A stretch of DNA of 64,000 nucleotides from Penelope pileata (lineage: Eukaryota > Chordata > Aves > Galliformes > Cracidae), in contig WBMW01001305.1 in NCBI GenBank assembly GCA_013396635.1, positions 1,039,506 through 1,103,505 on the forward strand. The letters run 5' to 3'. Below, in pieces: positions 34,340 through 46,300 of the stretch; within the stretch, counting starts at the first letter, position 1, and every line of letters begins with the position of its first letter. The translations under genes and the position numbers were made by a program. The notes under the pieces are model-generated. The model was not told where the DNA came from, searched no databases, and worked only from the letters and a program-made list of their open reading frames with translations.

Positions 34340-36369
34340 CCTACCTGGATACTTTACCAGGAGGTTTTCAGATGTTCCCTCTGCTGGTTTTCAACTTCTT
34401 AAGTCCTACATTACTAATGTACTTTCTTTATCCAATTGTTCTTCCCTGTCTAGAAGTTAACTTATTCCCTGAACTGAATTAAAATTTGAAGCATCTGAAA
34501 CTCTTGCAAAGATTTTTTTCTGGGTATTCTTGGAATTATTTGTTCTCTAAATTATGAACTCTCTAGTGTTTCCAGCATTCACAGTAAATTGCCTGTGCAG
34601 AGGAATAGGCTTCCATGTTATCTGTGAAGCTGATATTCTCCAGGGACAGGATAACATTGAGTAGTCTTTATATGTATCAGTGAGTCCTCATTCCTAGAAC
34701 AGATTGTGTCTGAAAGGAAAGGTTTAGCTGCTTTTCAAGTGCTTGGTAAGATGTCATATGTTTTTGTTTAGATCACTTCTTTCTGCTCCAGTTTCTCAAA
34801 GGAAGAACATACTGAAAAAGATTTAACGTGGCTGGGAAGGTAATAAAGTACAGATGTGAATATTTCATTAAAACAAAATATTTAATGCTGATTTGTAATT
34901 TTTTAATACTGCTTTTACTCAGTAGAAAACACAAATAGTGTTCACAAGTGATTTTGAAAAGTATTGTATGTAGATGAAATCAGGACGCATTATGAAGAAG
35001 CACTTATGACTGTCCTGACAACTGTTATTTATTATTGATATTGAATGTGCACATACAGCCCTCAGGATAGCTCACAGATGTGATTTTCTAAGCACTCTGT
35101 AGACAAATAACAAACAATTCCTCATATCAAACACCTTACAGTCTAAATCCAGGTAATTTTAGTCAATATGAAACTAGGAAATAAAAGTAATATCATGGGA
35201 ACTAACTGACCTGTCACACAGTATGAATGGCGTAGTTACACAATTGAATAGTTTGCAGGTAATTCATGGAGTAAAGTATAATAATATACAAAATTTATCA
35301 CATCACAGGCACCTTCCCCAAGCTAAATTCATCAGCTACTGAGCAATCTAGTTTAAAGCTAGCGGACACAAGTTGAAAAAGAGGATGTCTTTGAGCAGCT
35401 AAGAGGACAACCGTGACCTTTAAACATCCTTTTAAAACACCAAGAATTTGAAAGTATGTGGGGAAGGTAAGAAAGACAGTGCACTAAGGAGTTAATAGCA
35501 AGTTGCAGAAAGCATCTCAGGTAACAAGCACTCCATCAAATATAGATGCAAGGTAGAAAAGAACAAAATAAATAATTACCATACTTGAAAAATAAAGATA
35601 GATTGGTGAGGAAGTAGCAAGGTGGCTAAGTGTTTCTGTTTGTTTTTACAGGGGAGGCAGATGGAGATCTGACTAAATCTGGGACTGTATCCCCAGAGGC
35701 AGTAACAGGGAAGCTAGAAAATGTACAGGCATATAAGATATCTGGTTATAAAATGTCAGTGTCCCTTAGAGGAACCTAAACTGAAGACATAAATACAGCT
35801 GTGCTTTTTAAAAATTGAGTAAGAAAATCAATGAAGTTCCAAAAGTCTTAAATAAATACTTGATCAAGAAGAAACTCTAAGGAACTTCACTGAAAAACAA
35901 ACAATCAGGAGACAAACACGGACCTGCATGCCAATGGGAAAAACTCAGTCTTTTGAAGCGATGTTGTGAGACCTTAGTGGTATCTTCCCAGGGGCATAGG
36001 TTCAGGCAATGCAGATCATACTTCAGCCATAAGAGGGTCTTTCTTCAGCGTACTTTTTCTATGCAGGGAAGACAGTGGTTATATTTTTAGCTGTGCTTTC
36101 ATAAAACTCCACCTCAAACATCAATTTTAAAGACCAAAGAAATGGGGGGAAATCTTCAGAAAAAAATCAACATTTTAAAATTAAAGATGGGCATAAAAAA
36201 GAAGCTTGACAACATCACTGCAAGTGTTTTCTGTTTCTGCCAAACTCTAGAGCATTTTGTGGTACACACTTTGAAATAACAACTAAAGGCACATGATAAC
36301 TATACAAAAAAATTAATATAATCACTGCATTCTGACAAGTAAAACATTTAGATGAAAGAGAAGTAATCA
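34340..36369. other. Intergenic sequence
   Basis: AT-rich, without recognisable genes, repeats or long low-complexity runs. Nothing further is supported. Confidence 0.65.
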
Positions 36370-36457
36370 GTATTTTCATGCTTCTAAAAAATGTAAAACT
36401 AAAGAAGTCAATAAGGGAAGACAACGCAGATTTGAAATTCGCATCATTACTTCCCAG
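36370..36457 (+). other. Candidate exon with consensus donor CAG/GTAAGTAT
   Basis: The donor at 36458 matches the splice consensus over nine or more bases. An ATG at 36378 opens a frame that stays open to the donor (26 codons plus two bases, starting MLLKNVKLKKSIREDNADLK). The upstream AG at 36369-36370 has a weak pyrimidine tract, so this could instead be a first exon. No family is recognised. Confidence 0.22.
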
Positions 36458-36959
36458 GTAAGTATGCATACATACCAATAAATTACATGTATGTTGCTTA
36501 ATATAGGCACACATAAAATCTCTTGGTCTTGAGTGAAGAACCAAAGCAAGAAATAAGTTTTAAAGATAAGAATAGTACCTCAGTATACTGATCTGGAATA
36601 GGTTGCTGAGACTAATAATATGGAAAAAAACATGCAAAACAACATGATAAGAAGGGCTAACAAGACGCATTGAAGCAGTCTTAAAGTGAAAAGCTTCTCC
36701 GTCAAGTTTATCTTCAAATGTATGTGGCAACAAGGCTACTGCCGCCTTGCAAGGGGGCAGAGTGCTAAGAAAACACTGACGGCTGCCCACAGTCAGATAC
36801 AATCAGGACAAAATGAGTTTGGAGAGTCTAGGTCAATTACCCTGGGAAAGAAGACATGCTGAGGTAATCACTTATAAACTTTTCCCATTATAAGAAGAGT
36901 TAGTACTTAATGGAGGGGAAATACTGAACCTATTCTTCCTGTGTTCTCTGTTTTTACAG

Positions 36960-37320
36960 CTGGTCTCCCAGTTTCTGAAATCTCTTTTTCTGAAACATTT
37001 CTCACGAAGGCTAACATTGATTAGGTTCTTGGAAGAGGCAGTTGAAAAGGAGGATTGGAAACACCTGGCTGCATTTCTGCAGAAGACTTGTCCAATGTAC
37101 CTTGAAAGCATTTCTCCTTGTGGCTCCTTTCACTTTGTTGTTCTTTTCCCATTGGCCTTATGAGATGACCAAAGAGGCAAATCCCCATCTGGAGCATTAG
37201 GATGCTAATTCAATATTTTGCATAGACCACCAATAATATAAAGCCTATATTCATGCCTCAAATGCCTTGTTGTGGTTAGATGCAGCTTTTTTTCAAAACA
37301 AACTAAAATAAAATTTCTTG
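36960..37320 (+). other. Candidate terminal exon with 67-codon frame
   Basis: The acceptor CTGTGTTCTCTGTTTTTACAG ends at 36959. From there a frame runs 67 codons to TGA at 37161-37163, beginning LVSQFLKSLFLKHFSRRLTL and containing an EEAVEKEDWKHLAAFLQ stretch that looks like an amphipathic helix. AATAAA follows at 37307. The frame is also open 36 bases upstream of the acceptor. No family is recognised. A frame of this length is common by chance. Confidence 0.2.
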
Positions 37321-39540
37321 AACCTTAATTCTCATATAAAGTACAACATTTAAGGATTACTTACAATAAGTAGGCCTTTGATATATGTAAAATGGATTAG
37401 TGTAGTGAGCTCACTGGCTGCCTTGTTTTTCTGGGGAAAAGAGAAAATTTCTTGCGCTCTACCTCTTGCAGGGTAAATTATGCCTGTGAGGGCTGCTCTA
37501 AGCCTCCCAGTGGTGACCTCTCCCCATAATCTGATACAGAGTGGTCTTTAATATACCATTCAGTTTGGCAGGAAATATTTTTCAGCTCTTGGGATTTCCC
37601 GACTGATTTTGGGTTGCAGGCATTCCTTAGAGGTTTTTTTGTGTGCACTGTTCTGCATAGGTCTTGTCCTTTCAGTGACAAACTCACATCGTGTTAAATC
37701 TATTCTCAATAATTGATGGGTTTTTTTTGGAAAAAAAAATCATTTCAGTTTGTTTTGGTAGAACAAAAAAATTAAGTTCTGAATAAATTGAAATGATAAA
37801 ATGCAATTCTAATTCACGTTCAGCATGTCTCTATGTATTCTCAGGTTTCTCGGGACAGGGGCCCACCTCCCTTTCCCCAGTGCTCCCACTCTGCAGTTGG
37901 TTCATGCAGCTCTCTGGTGGCAGAGCAGCAGGCAGTGGCCTCCCTCCTGGGAGCCTTCTCCGGGCATAGAGCAGGTGCCTCCCCACTGGCTGTTCTGGGC
38001 TGAGAGTCTTCTTGCTGCTTGCAGCACTGTTATGATTGGTAGATATTCTTCACCTCCTAAGAAATACTAATTGTACAATTCTGTAATTTCATAATTTCTA
38101 GCATGAATTCAGAGATTAAAGATGACACTGATGCTACAGATCACAGTGCATTTAAAATGTTCTGTTCTTACCACATGTGCCACCTTTTAGAGCACAGCAT
38201 TTGAAAGGGAAATGGAGTTAAGAGCAATGGGTTTCATGGTGGAAGGCTTAAACAAAATACTTCATATAAATCCTTACAATTATGGGTTAAACATTGGTGT
38301 TTCTGACAAGAATAGTTCAAAGACACTTTCACATAAACTGTTCTAAGCCATATACAATTATCTATCTGCCATTACATCTCTCTGTAGGTGGTTGATGGTT
38401 ACCATTGACTGAAATGTCATTTAAAAAAAAAACCACAAGCCTACTAAATGGAAATACATTTGTTTTGAAGAATGCTACAGTACTCACACAGGTTCTTAAA
38501 CATTTTCATCTTAACAGCGTGTGCGATGCGTGGCCATTGTAGACCACCTTCCAATTTGAGATTGAATAACATCTCTATGGCAACCACAACCACTGCTTAC
38601 ATAGAAAAATATTTCATGAACATAATATTCCTTGTTCTTTACAATAGGACTTAACAGCTGGATATGTAGAGAAAATTTCTGATTTATCCAGACCTGATAG
38701 ATATTTGGAGCTTTCCAAACATATTTTGAAGTCTATTACTCCAAATTACATCATTTGTCTTGAAAAGGACTGAAATACAAACAAATCTTAAAACGTTGGA
38801 CATTGCTAGCACACAGTCATACTCGATGTTCCTTGGTGGCTTGTCCTTGATGGACAACCAGGTTGGCATCTGATCCACCCGCACCCTGCTGGCCTGGGCC
38901 ATTGCTGTTGCTGCAGGGCTGGTGTACACCTGCGGCTCCTCCATCTGCGGCCCAGAGCTCCCAGCTTCAGCACTGGGTTCTTCCCACTGTGACACCCATT
39001 CTGCCATTCAGGATTTGGGCAAACGCAGGATTTCTGGGCAAACAGGCAAACAAAAGAAGTGTGTCCTGCCCTCAGCTTCTCTTTCTCACTGTAGCAAATG
39101 TTTCCAAGACACCTAGTGCTGTTTGGAGTTCAGATCTCTCCTCAGCAAGGAGCTTGTGGTGGGTAACGAGCCAGAAGGGCTATTTGCCTCAGATTTCATG
39201 AAAACATTAAACAGGATGATTACTTCAAACTCTGAAAATTTCCTGAATTATGAAAGAACTTATTGACCCCAGGACCATAAACAAGGTATGACGCAATTCT
39301 GAACAGCATTAAGTGTTCTCCAAGAGCTGAAATTGAGGCACTGCAAGTGAGTTTCCTCAATCCACGTTACATGTGCTCATTTTCCTCTCTGCAGAGGAAC
39401 AAATGAAGGAAGTGCCGGGGATTTTTCCCACCGTTTGGGTCACATTCTGCAGGGGAACAGCTGAATTATAAAAGGTGATATTACCTAAGTGCTTACACTG
39501 AAGTTTGCGTTAATTACAACGCCTGTCATTCACTATAATT
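37321..39540. other. Intergenic sequence upstream of CpG island
   Basis: No gene is recognised. GC-richer pockets lie at 37840-38020 and 38860-39000. A TATA-like TTATAAAAG occurs at 39466-39474, just before the CpG island. Confidence 0.6.
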
Positions 39541-39805
39541 TTGTGTTAGATACTTGTCAAACGGGCGGTTTCCGATGCAATGTTTGTATTTAGGACACGG
39601 CTTTGCACAGTTCACGGATCTGCACCGCTCACGGGCGGGCTCCCAGCACAGGGGCTCTGTTGCAGAGCGGGGAGCGCACATAGACCCCGCAACTCCGGGC
39701 GCTGTCCCCTCAGCACCGCCGCTTCCCAGCGGCCCTTCCCCTCAGCTGCGCGCCCCCTCCCAACGGCCGCGGCTGCCAACGGTCCGCCCGCACCTGAGCG
39801 GCTGA

Positions 39806-39828
39806 GGCGGGGCGGGGCGGGGCGGGGG
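39806..39828 (+). promoter_or_regulatory. Tandem GC boxes / G-quadruplex motif
   Basis: Four G-runs of four or five bases separated by single C (39809-39828) make overlapping Sp1-type GGGCGGGG boxes. They also make a canonical G-quadruplex motif with one-base loops. It lies on the strand of the presumed gene, just before the presumed start site. Confidence 0.85.
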
Positions 39829-39840
39829 ACGCATGCGCTG
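39829..39840 (+). promoter_or_regulatory. NRF1-like site
   Basis: ACGCATGCGCTG contains CGCATGCGC, one base short of the full palindromic NRF1 core GCGCATGCGC. NRF1 sites are typical of CpG-island promoters and usually sit close to the start site. The ATG inside this motif (39833) therefore may not be transcribed. Confidence 0.6.
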
Positions 39841-39953
39841 GGGCGGAGGCAGCGCGCAAGCCGCCGGGGTTTGGCGGAGTTGGGACGCGCGCTCAGCCCG
39901 GGCGGAGCGGGGCTCGCCGGCACCGCGCTGCCCGCCTGTCGCCGGGGACCGAG
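39840..39953 (+). other. ZNF385B: Putative first exon, probably 5' UTR
   Basis: The exon is inferred from the CpG-island promoter at its left and the consensus donor GAG/GTAAGC at its right (GT at 39954-39955). The 5' end is a guess from the GC boxes and NRF1-like site. A frame starting ATG at 39833 is open to the donor, but GC-rich DNA is open in most frames. The gene name rests only on remembered synteny; no ZNF385B protein sequence is present in the window. Confidence 0.5.
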
Positions 39954-40300
39954 GTAAGCTCGAGCGCAGCAGGTGCGCGGCGGGGACCTTGCTCAATGTC
40001 ACGGGGCTGGGGCGGGCGGAGCCGTAGGTGAGGGCGGCAGCGGCACGGGCTTCCCCGCTCCGCCCGAGCCGGGCGGCTCGCGTGGTGCCGCGGGCACCGC
40101 TCAGCGCTGCCTCGCGCAGCGCCGGGGCCGTGGGACAGGTGGGTTTCCTTAGCAGGGGCGGAACTGTCCTGCAGCAAGGAGTCATCCCGATGAGTTGTGA
40201 CAGCGCAGTGCTCGGCAGCATAGGTGTCCCAACTGCGAGCTCCGCGGCAGTGGCACGGCGTTAGGAGGGGGTGTGTGGAGGAGAGGTGAGCACGGATGCA

Positions 40301-43300
40301 GCCCCGGGGGCTTTTGTGTCGGGGGCACGCAGAACGTGGCCGCCCGCGTTGGCATGCTGCTGCTGGCAGCCCCTCTGGTGCTCTGCTTGGGGGTTAAATC
40401 TGGGCACTGGGTCTCTGCTCTGAGCTTGAGGGGCAAAGCCTCTGCATGGACAGGTTGGGGTGTGAGGGCTACAGCCATGGGCGCTCAAAAGTTTAAATAA
40501 ATCTTAAAAGTGAACATTTAACTGCAGTAAGCAAGCAGCTTACTGTGGAGAAGATAGCAGAAATAGTTTTGTTTCCATCCTCCTTGCTGCCACAAGTGCT
40601 GTCTTGCACAAGGTACTGAAGCAAGGTGCAGAAGCAGCCCACTGTTACTGCCCAGACCCCACACGTTTCATGCCTGAATGCAGCACAGCACGGAGGGCAG
40701 TGTGCCAGCCTTGCCACTGGGCCGCCTTGCTGTGCCCATGGCAGGAGCACTGCAGCCTGGTGGGGCCCATAGCAGCAGGGTGCTGATTTAGGCTGGCATG
40801 TGGGTGTGTGCCAAGCTGTGCTCGGGCAGCACTGTGTGTGTGCCCCAGTGGGCAGCAGCCCCCAGCCTGGCCTTCCCGTCTGGGGCAGGGGGCTGAGAGG
40901 CAAGCGGCTGCCTCTGTGCAGTCCTGAGCTAGCGCTGGGAGGATTTGGGTAGGTTATGCTGCTTCTCCTTCCCCAAATAACCCCCTTGCTGTTCTCTCCA
41001 ACTCACCAGGTCAGTATACTGCTTAGAGGGAGAGGCACAGGATGTGGCTTTTCCTTTTTCTGCTTTTTGGGTGCTAAGGTATTCTTCCATGGCCGCAAAC
41101 TCATTCCTAAGCCTTCTGGCGTTCAGTCTACTTGCATGGCTTTTCTGTGCCCTCTTGTGCCCTCTGCAGCGAGCAGGGGTCGGTGTGATTCTTGTCAGGC
41201 AGACATCAAACTGTTAATTTTGAAATTGATCGCACAAACTTTTTTTCCTGTTACTCACTTAAATAATCCGTAAAGTGATAAGAATTAGAAAGAAAGCAGT
41301 CTTCCTACATGATATCTTCATTAAGCTACCAAGTTCCTGTGTTCTTCCTTGATGAATAATATGATGGGTGTTTGGTTACACTGAGAAGCGTTAACAAAAA
41401 CTAGGTGGTATCGAGACATTTTGTGGTCTCGTCTCCTTTTCTGTGGCTGGAGCTGTCCCCGCTGCTCTGTTCCAGAGGCAAAGGGCTGGTGTATCTCACC
41501 AGCTGAGTCTCTCCCGAGCTGTTCCCATGTCTTTCTTCCCTAGGATCTATTCAGTGAAGTTTTAACTGAGAGGATGTCTTCCTACTTGACTATGTTTGCT
41601 CAGGGATAACATGGTATAAGAGCAGGAAGAAGCCTTGTGGAAGATAATCTTTTGGGGGGAGTGTAGGCTTGTTAGCTAATTAGCTTGAAAGTCCTTAGAT
41701 TTCAAACAGCAATGAGGGTTGCTGCATAAGACGTAACAGATGCTCAAGTGTCACGGCAGTTTTTGCACTTCAGGTTATCACAAGGGAATGCGGTTTGAGA
41801 ATATTTGCTGTACGAGTTTGAGAATCTATGAAATGAGACAGCAGTGTTATTTTAAAAATGAACATATGGAACAGCTGTGGTAGTCTCAAACCCTGAAACA
41901 TCCGTCAGGCTGTGCTGGGATGTAACAGACAGAAGTTGAGTGCAAGGTTTGCTCTAGTGTGCTGAAATACACTGCAAAGCTTAACTCGTCTGTAGTTAAT
42001 AGGAAGAGAAAATGACTGCAGTCTGATTAGCTTGCATTCTGAAGTTCTGGTATCTGTTTTAAAACCATTAGCATTCCTTGAATACGAACTTGTAGCAAAT
42101 CAAAAGTTAAGGAACTAAAATATTTTATTCCATTCAGAAAGTGGTAGTACTTACTGTATGTCAGCCACCATGATACAAATGGGAAGACCTTACCAGCTGT
42201 GAACCTGTATTACCTCTGATGCAAGAAGGCAGAGGCAGATGTGAAATGCCACAATGTCCCAGTTACTAAAAGAGACATTTACCCAAATGCACAGACTGCA
42301 GGGACATCTCATATCTTCAAGCTGATGAATGTGCAGTGAGCTGAAGGAATTACAGGAACTTCACTCTCCTGTGAGATCCTAACATCCCACTAGCTACGTA
42401 GGTCGGCGGATTTTCACCAGAAGTTGTGCTTGCATTGCTCTACAGAGGCCATTAAAGTATTAGTTGAAGGGCTATTTTCTGTGCCTGTTTTGTTCACAAG
42501 TGTAAAATGCACAGATTCTCTGCAGAGGTAAAATTTCTCTTCATACTGCAGCTCCTGAGAACATGCTTAGTCTTACTCTGGGTAGTTTGTTTTTGTAGTT
42601 TCTTAACAAATGAAAACGTTTTTAAAGCAAAATGTTTAAAACAAAGCATCTAAAAGACTTTGAAAATTTGTGTTGTAAGGCTTTTTAAGTAATGTTTTTC
42701 ATAAAATTAATCTGTTTTCTGATTTTATGTAATACATAGAGCAAATCAGGGAATTAAGGCAGAAATCATGCCTGCATAGTGCAGTCATTTGACTGCTGCA
42801 TCTTCTTTGTTGGAGAAAGTGCTGAAAAACTGTACTGTGCTGAAAAAGTAGCTGGTGTTCCAATGCTATTCTTGGCATCAATGGTATGTTGGTAAACTAC
42901 AGGATAACAAAGCACTTGGTGTTTTGTTTCAGTATAATGTGTTTTTAATGACAGGAGGTCAGGGTCTTACTCCACCCCTCCCAATGCTTCCAAACCCACC
43001 AAAAAAAATGCTTTTTTTCTTATGCTCTGCAATTCATCACATTTCTTGAAGATAAGCCAATGTATTTCCAAGAGTGATGAATCATGCCAATTAACCTCCA
43101 CAACTTTATTGTGTTTTCTCTCCAAATGAGTGTTCTCATCAGATTGTCTGCAACAATTCTTTTGAATATCACTGAATTGTGAAGTGTAGAATCTTAACAT
43201 GTATGTTGTACATTCTGCGTGCAACTGTGATTTTTCTCATGTATGAGCTAAAGCTGACATTGCTTTCTATAAACATATTAATTGACGTGTTAAAAATTCA

Positions 43301-46300
43301 TCAGAGAACCTGAGCTGTCAAGGCTAGTAAAAATAGAAGCCTTGTAAACCAATCTAACTGTATCAGTGCAGTTCCAATCCTTTGCTTATCAATATTGGCA
43401 CCTTACTGTTTTGCTGCTGGTGAATTGCCAGGCAGGTCTTTTAAGGACAGGTGGTGCTGGTGAACATCTAGCAAAACTGCAGCACTTATGTTATTGATGA
43501 TTATTTGGGTATGAATAAGTTAGGCTGTTATGGAAACATCAAAAATGTGTAATTCCTCAGTGAAATTATCCAGTTTTATTGGTGACAACATTTTTTTGTG
43601 TTAAATATTTATAATATGGGAATTTGAGTAGGAGAGGTAGCAAAAAAAAAATCTTTTGCTTCTGCTTGTACTTATGTTAGACACCTGAAGTCCTTTTTTT
43701 GCCTTATGTTCTCCTTTTCATTTCTGTAACTTTCTCTGTCTAAGACCTATTTTATAGGTTTCAAAATGTTTCAAGTCTGTCTTGAACAGAGAGACTGCAT
43801 AAGTAGGTTTCAATTTACAAACAGATGAAATGCACGTTCTTCTGTGGCAGAATGCAGGATCTGCATAATTGCACCTCTTGGTCCATGATTTTCCAGACCT
43901 TTTTCAGGTTATTTTGCTCCATGACAGCGTGATGGGTTGTGGTATTGGTAAAGCACTTTGATTCTAGATTATATTAGGCAGTGTTTCTTTACTCTTGATT
44001 TTCTGTTGGAGAACTGTCTTTTTTTTTGCCAAGATGCCAGTGCTGAAAACAAGGGGGGCTTGGGGCATCCCATTTGAATATAGTAGACTATCGGGTCTTC
44101 TTAGTCCTACTACAGTTTGACAGACTTTCAAAGATTAATTAGTTTAAGGATCAGTGATGTGACAGACAGCATTAGCACAGTATGCTTCAAAATGGAATGA
44201 AAGAAAAAAACTGTGATTTTTATGTAACTTGGTTTGCTTTTTCAGTGCTTATTGTTTTCTATCACAACTATGAGCATTAAAAATGAGTTTGTTTTCCCAA
44301 GTCCGGGAAAGAAAATAATTTTTAACATAGAGACTCATTACCAGGGCTTATCCCAGAGAAGACAAATTTGGGTAGGATATTAAGCAAATGCTCTCAAAGT
44401 GCCTGTACTCTGCCCTGGTCAGCAAGACTTCGAAAGAAAGTGTAAGAACCTCCTAATGGGATTTTATAATGGAAATGCTAATGTAGGCCAGCAGAAGAGT
44501 ACCTAGTCTCTATCTTTGCATGACTGCATATGACAAAGAAAAAAATTGCTTAATCTTTCTTCCTTTGGCTACCAGCTAATAATTGGATGGTGAATCTTTG
44601 ATTTGGAATGCAAATGAATGCAAGTGCCTACATGCACTTCGTCTTTCTTTTAAAATGAGATTATTTAATATATGTTACTAATTAAGAAAACCCCTTATGA
44701 ATCAGTGTCAAAGCCTTATGGAAGAAAATTCTGCCTTTGTCCATTCCTTCAGTCTTGTCTGCAGTGCAGGTGCGCTCTGCACCAGAGCTGTGTGCTGGGT
44801 AGGCTGGGTGCCTCTGCATCGTCAGTACCATCTGATGCTTCACCCGCTCCCTTGTTAATCAGTGAAACAAGCATTCCTTTATTGTAGACATCAAACAGAA
44901 TTAATGCAACTTACAAGTTGTGAAGTTAACTATTTGAAAATCAGGAAACACCAGAAATGTCATCTGTACAACCTTAACTGAGCCTGTTGCTGCATATAAT
45001 CACGGATCCTTTTTTTTTTTTTTTTTCTCTGTGGGACTTCTACCAGGCTTTGGTAGCAGGATAAGTAATGCTGGCTTAGTGATAAAATGAAATTGTGACA
45101 ATGCTTCCATGATGTGACTGATGTAAATGGGTGGCCTTCCCAACATGTAGATGGGGAACTTCGACATGAAGAGGTCTTCAGCAGTGTTAGATGCTCAGCT
45201 GGGGAGTCAAGGGAGCTGTTACATCAATCCTCAGTGATGTAGTGCGTGTTCATGGCAGCACTTCTGTTGCCTTCTGTCCTAGTGTGAGTGTTCAGCAAGT
45301 CTGTAACTACAGCTCAGTTATCAAGCTAGGCTCCCAGGAAAGGCATGCACAATTAGTGATGATGGAAGGCTTGACTTCAGTGGCTTGCTTAGCATTGCTA
45401 GCAGCTCTGTGGAAGAGGCCAGGCTACAGATTCTGCATGGCAGCATTGAGAAAATCCCTTGCGGTCAGCAGCTTTTCTATTTCTCTTCTTTTTCTTTTTT
45501 CCCTCCAGCTTCTACCCCATGTGAGGTGTTATTTTCAAGGGGTTTAACAATTCTTATGACTTCCAAGACGAATCAAGACGTTCAGCCTATCTGTGAGAGG
45601 AGGGGGAAACATGATCTTGTTATTTAAAGAGCCTATTAGCTTTTTTTTAAAATGTTTTATTTTAAAAAACAATCTATACAACCCCTAAATTCAGTCCAAA
45701 GGAATAATTTGCTAAGCCTTGTAGTGCTCATAAGTGCTTTTCAAATGTTTAGATTCAAAGCATAGCTTCTGGAGGTTATGAAATGACTGAGACAATGGAG
45801 AAATCAACTTCGTACTACTGTATTACAGCATTAGAGGTGAGGCTTGACGTGCTTTGTCTGATTTTCACTGATATTTGCTCGGATGTGATCAGATCCTATC
45901 CTGGAAAACTTGAGCATGTTTTTCTAGACAGCACGTTCCTTTCAGAAGCAGCAGAATTTTATTATAAAGTTTTGGGCAGCTGAAATGGGACCCTCCCAGT
46001 CCCATAGGTAATACAGAAGAATATGAAGTGCTTTAGTATGGGTAGGGATGTTTGGTGCTATTGTCTTGTTCTGTATTGTATTAAACTGCTCCAAATTAAT
46101 GTTTTCTGCAAATGTATAACTTTTCTTAGAAATCACTCTTCTCATAGAATTATCTGAGACTGCTGTAGCTTTACTGATCTAGTTTGAGCAAGTCTGATAC
46201 TGCTGCCTTCATTGCAGGCAGGTGGCAGATGCTCCTGAGCAAGTGATATTCTTGAAAGGCTAGGCAACAGCCACCCACACTGGCAATTTCTTTCTCTTTC

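Larger units (their letters stand above)
39541..40300 (+). promoter_or_regulatory. CpG island promoter, likely of ZNF385B
   Basis: CpG is depleted elsewhere in the window but dense here, highest at about 39600-40180, with GC content far above the flanks. It contains tandem GC boxes, an NRF1-like site and a consensus 5' splice site. CpG islands of this kind mark transcription start regions. The + strand donor at 39954 favours a rightward gene. In tetrapods CWC22 is followed in the same orientation by ZNF385B as I recall, which makes that zinc-finger gene the best guess. The island may also fire an antisense transcript. Confidence 0.85.

Noticed and set aside
39554..40500. Many overlapping frames of 60-159 codons on both strands in and near the CpG island
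   Set aside because: High GC removes stop codons in all frames. The peptides are Ala/Arg/Pro/Gly-rich without motifs.
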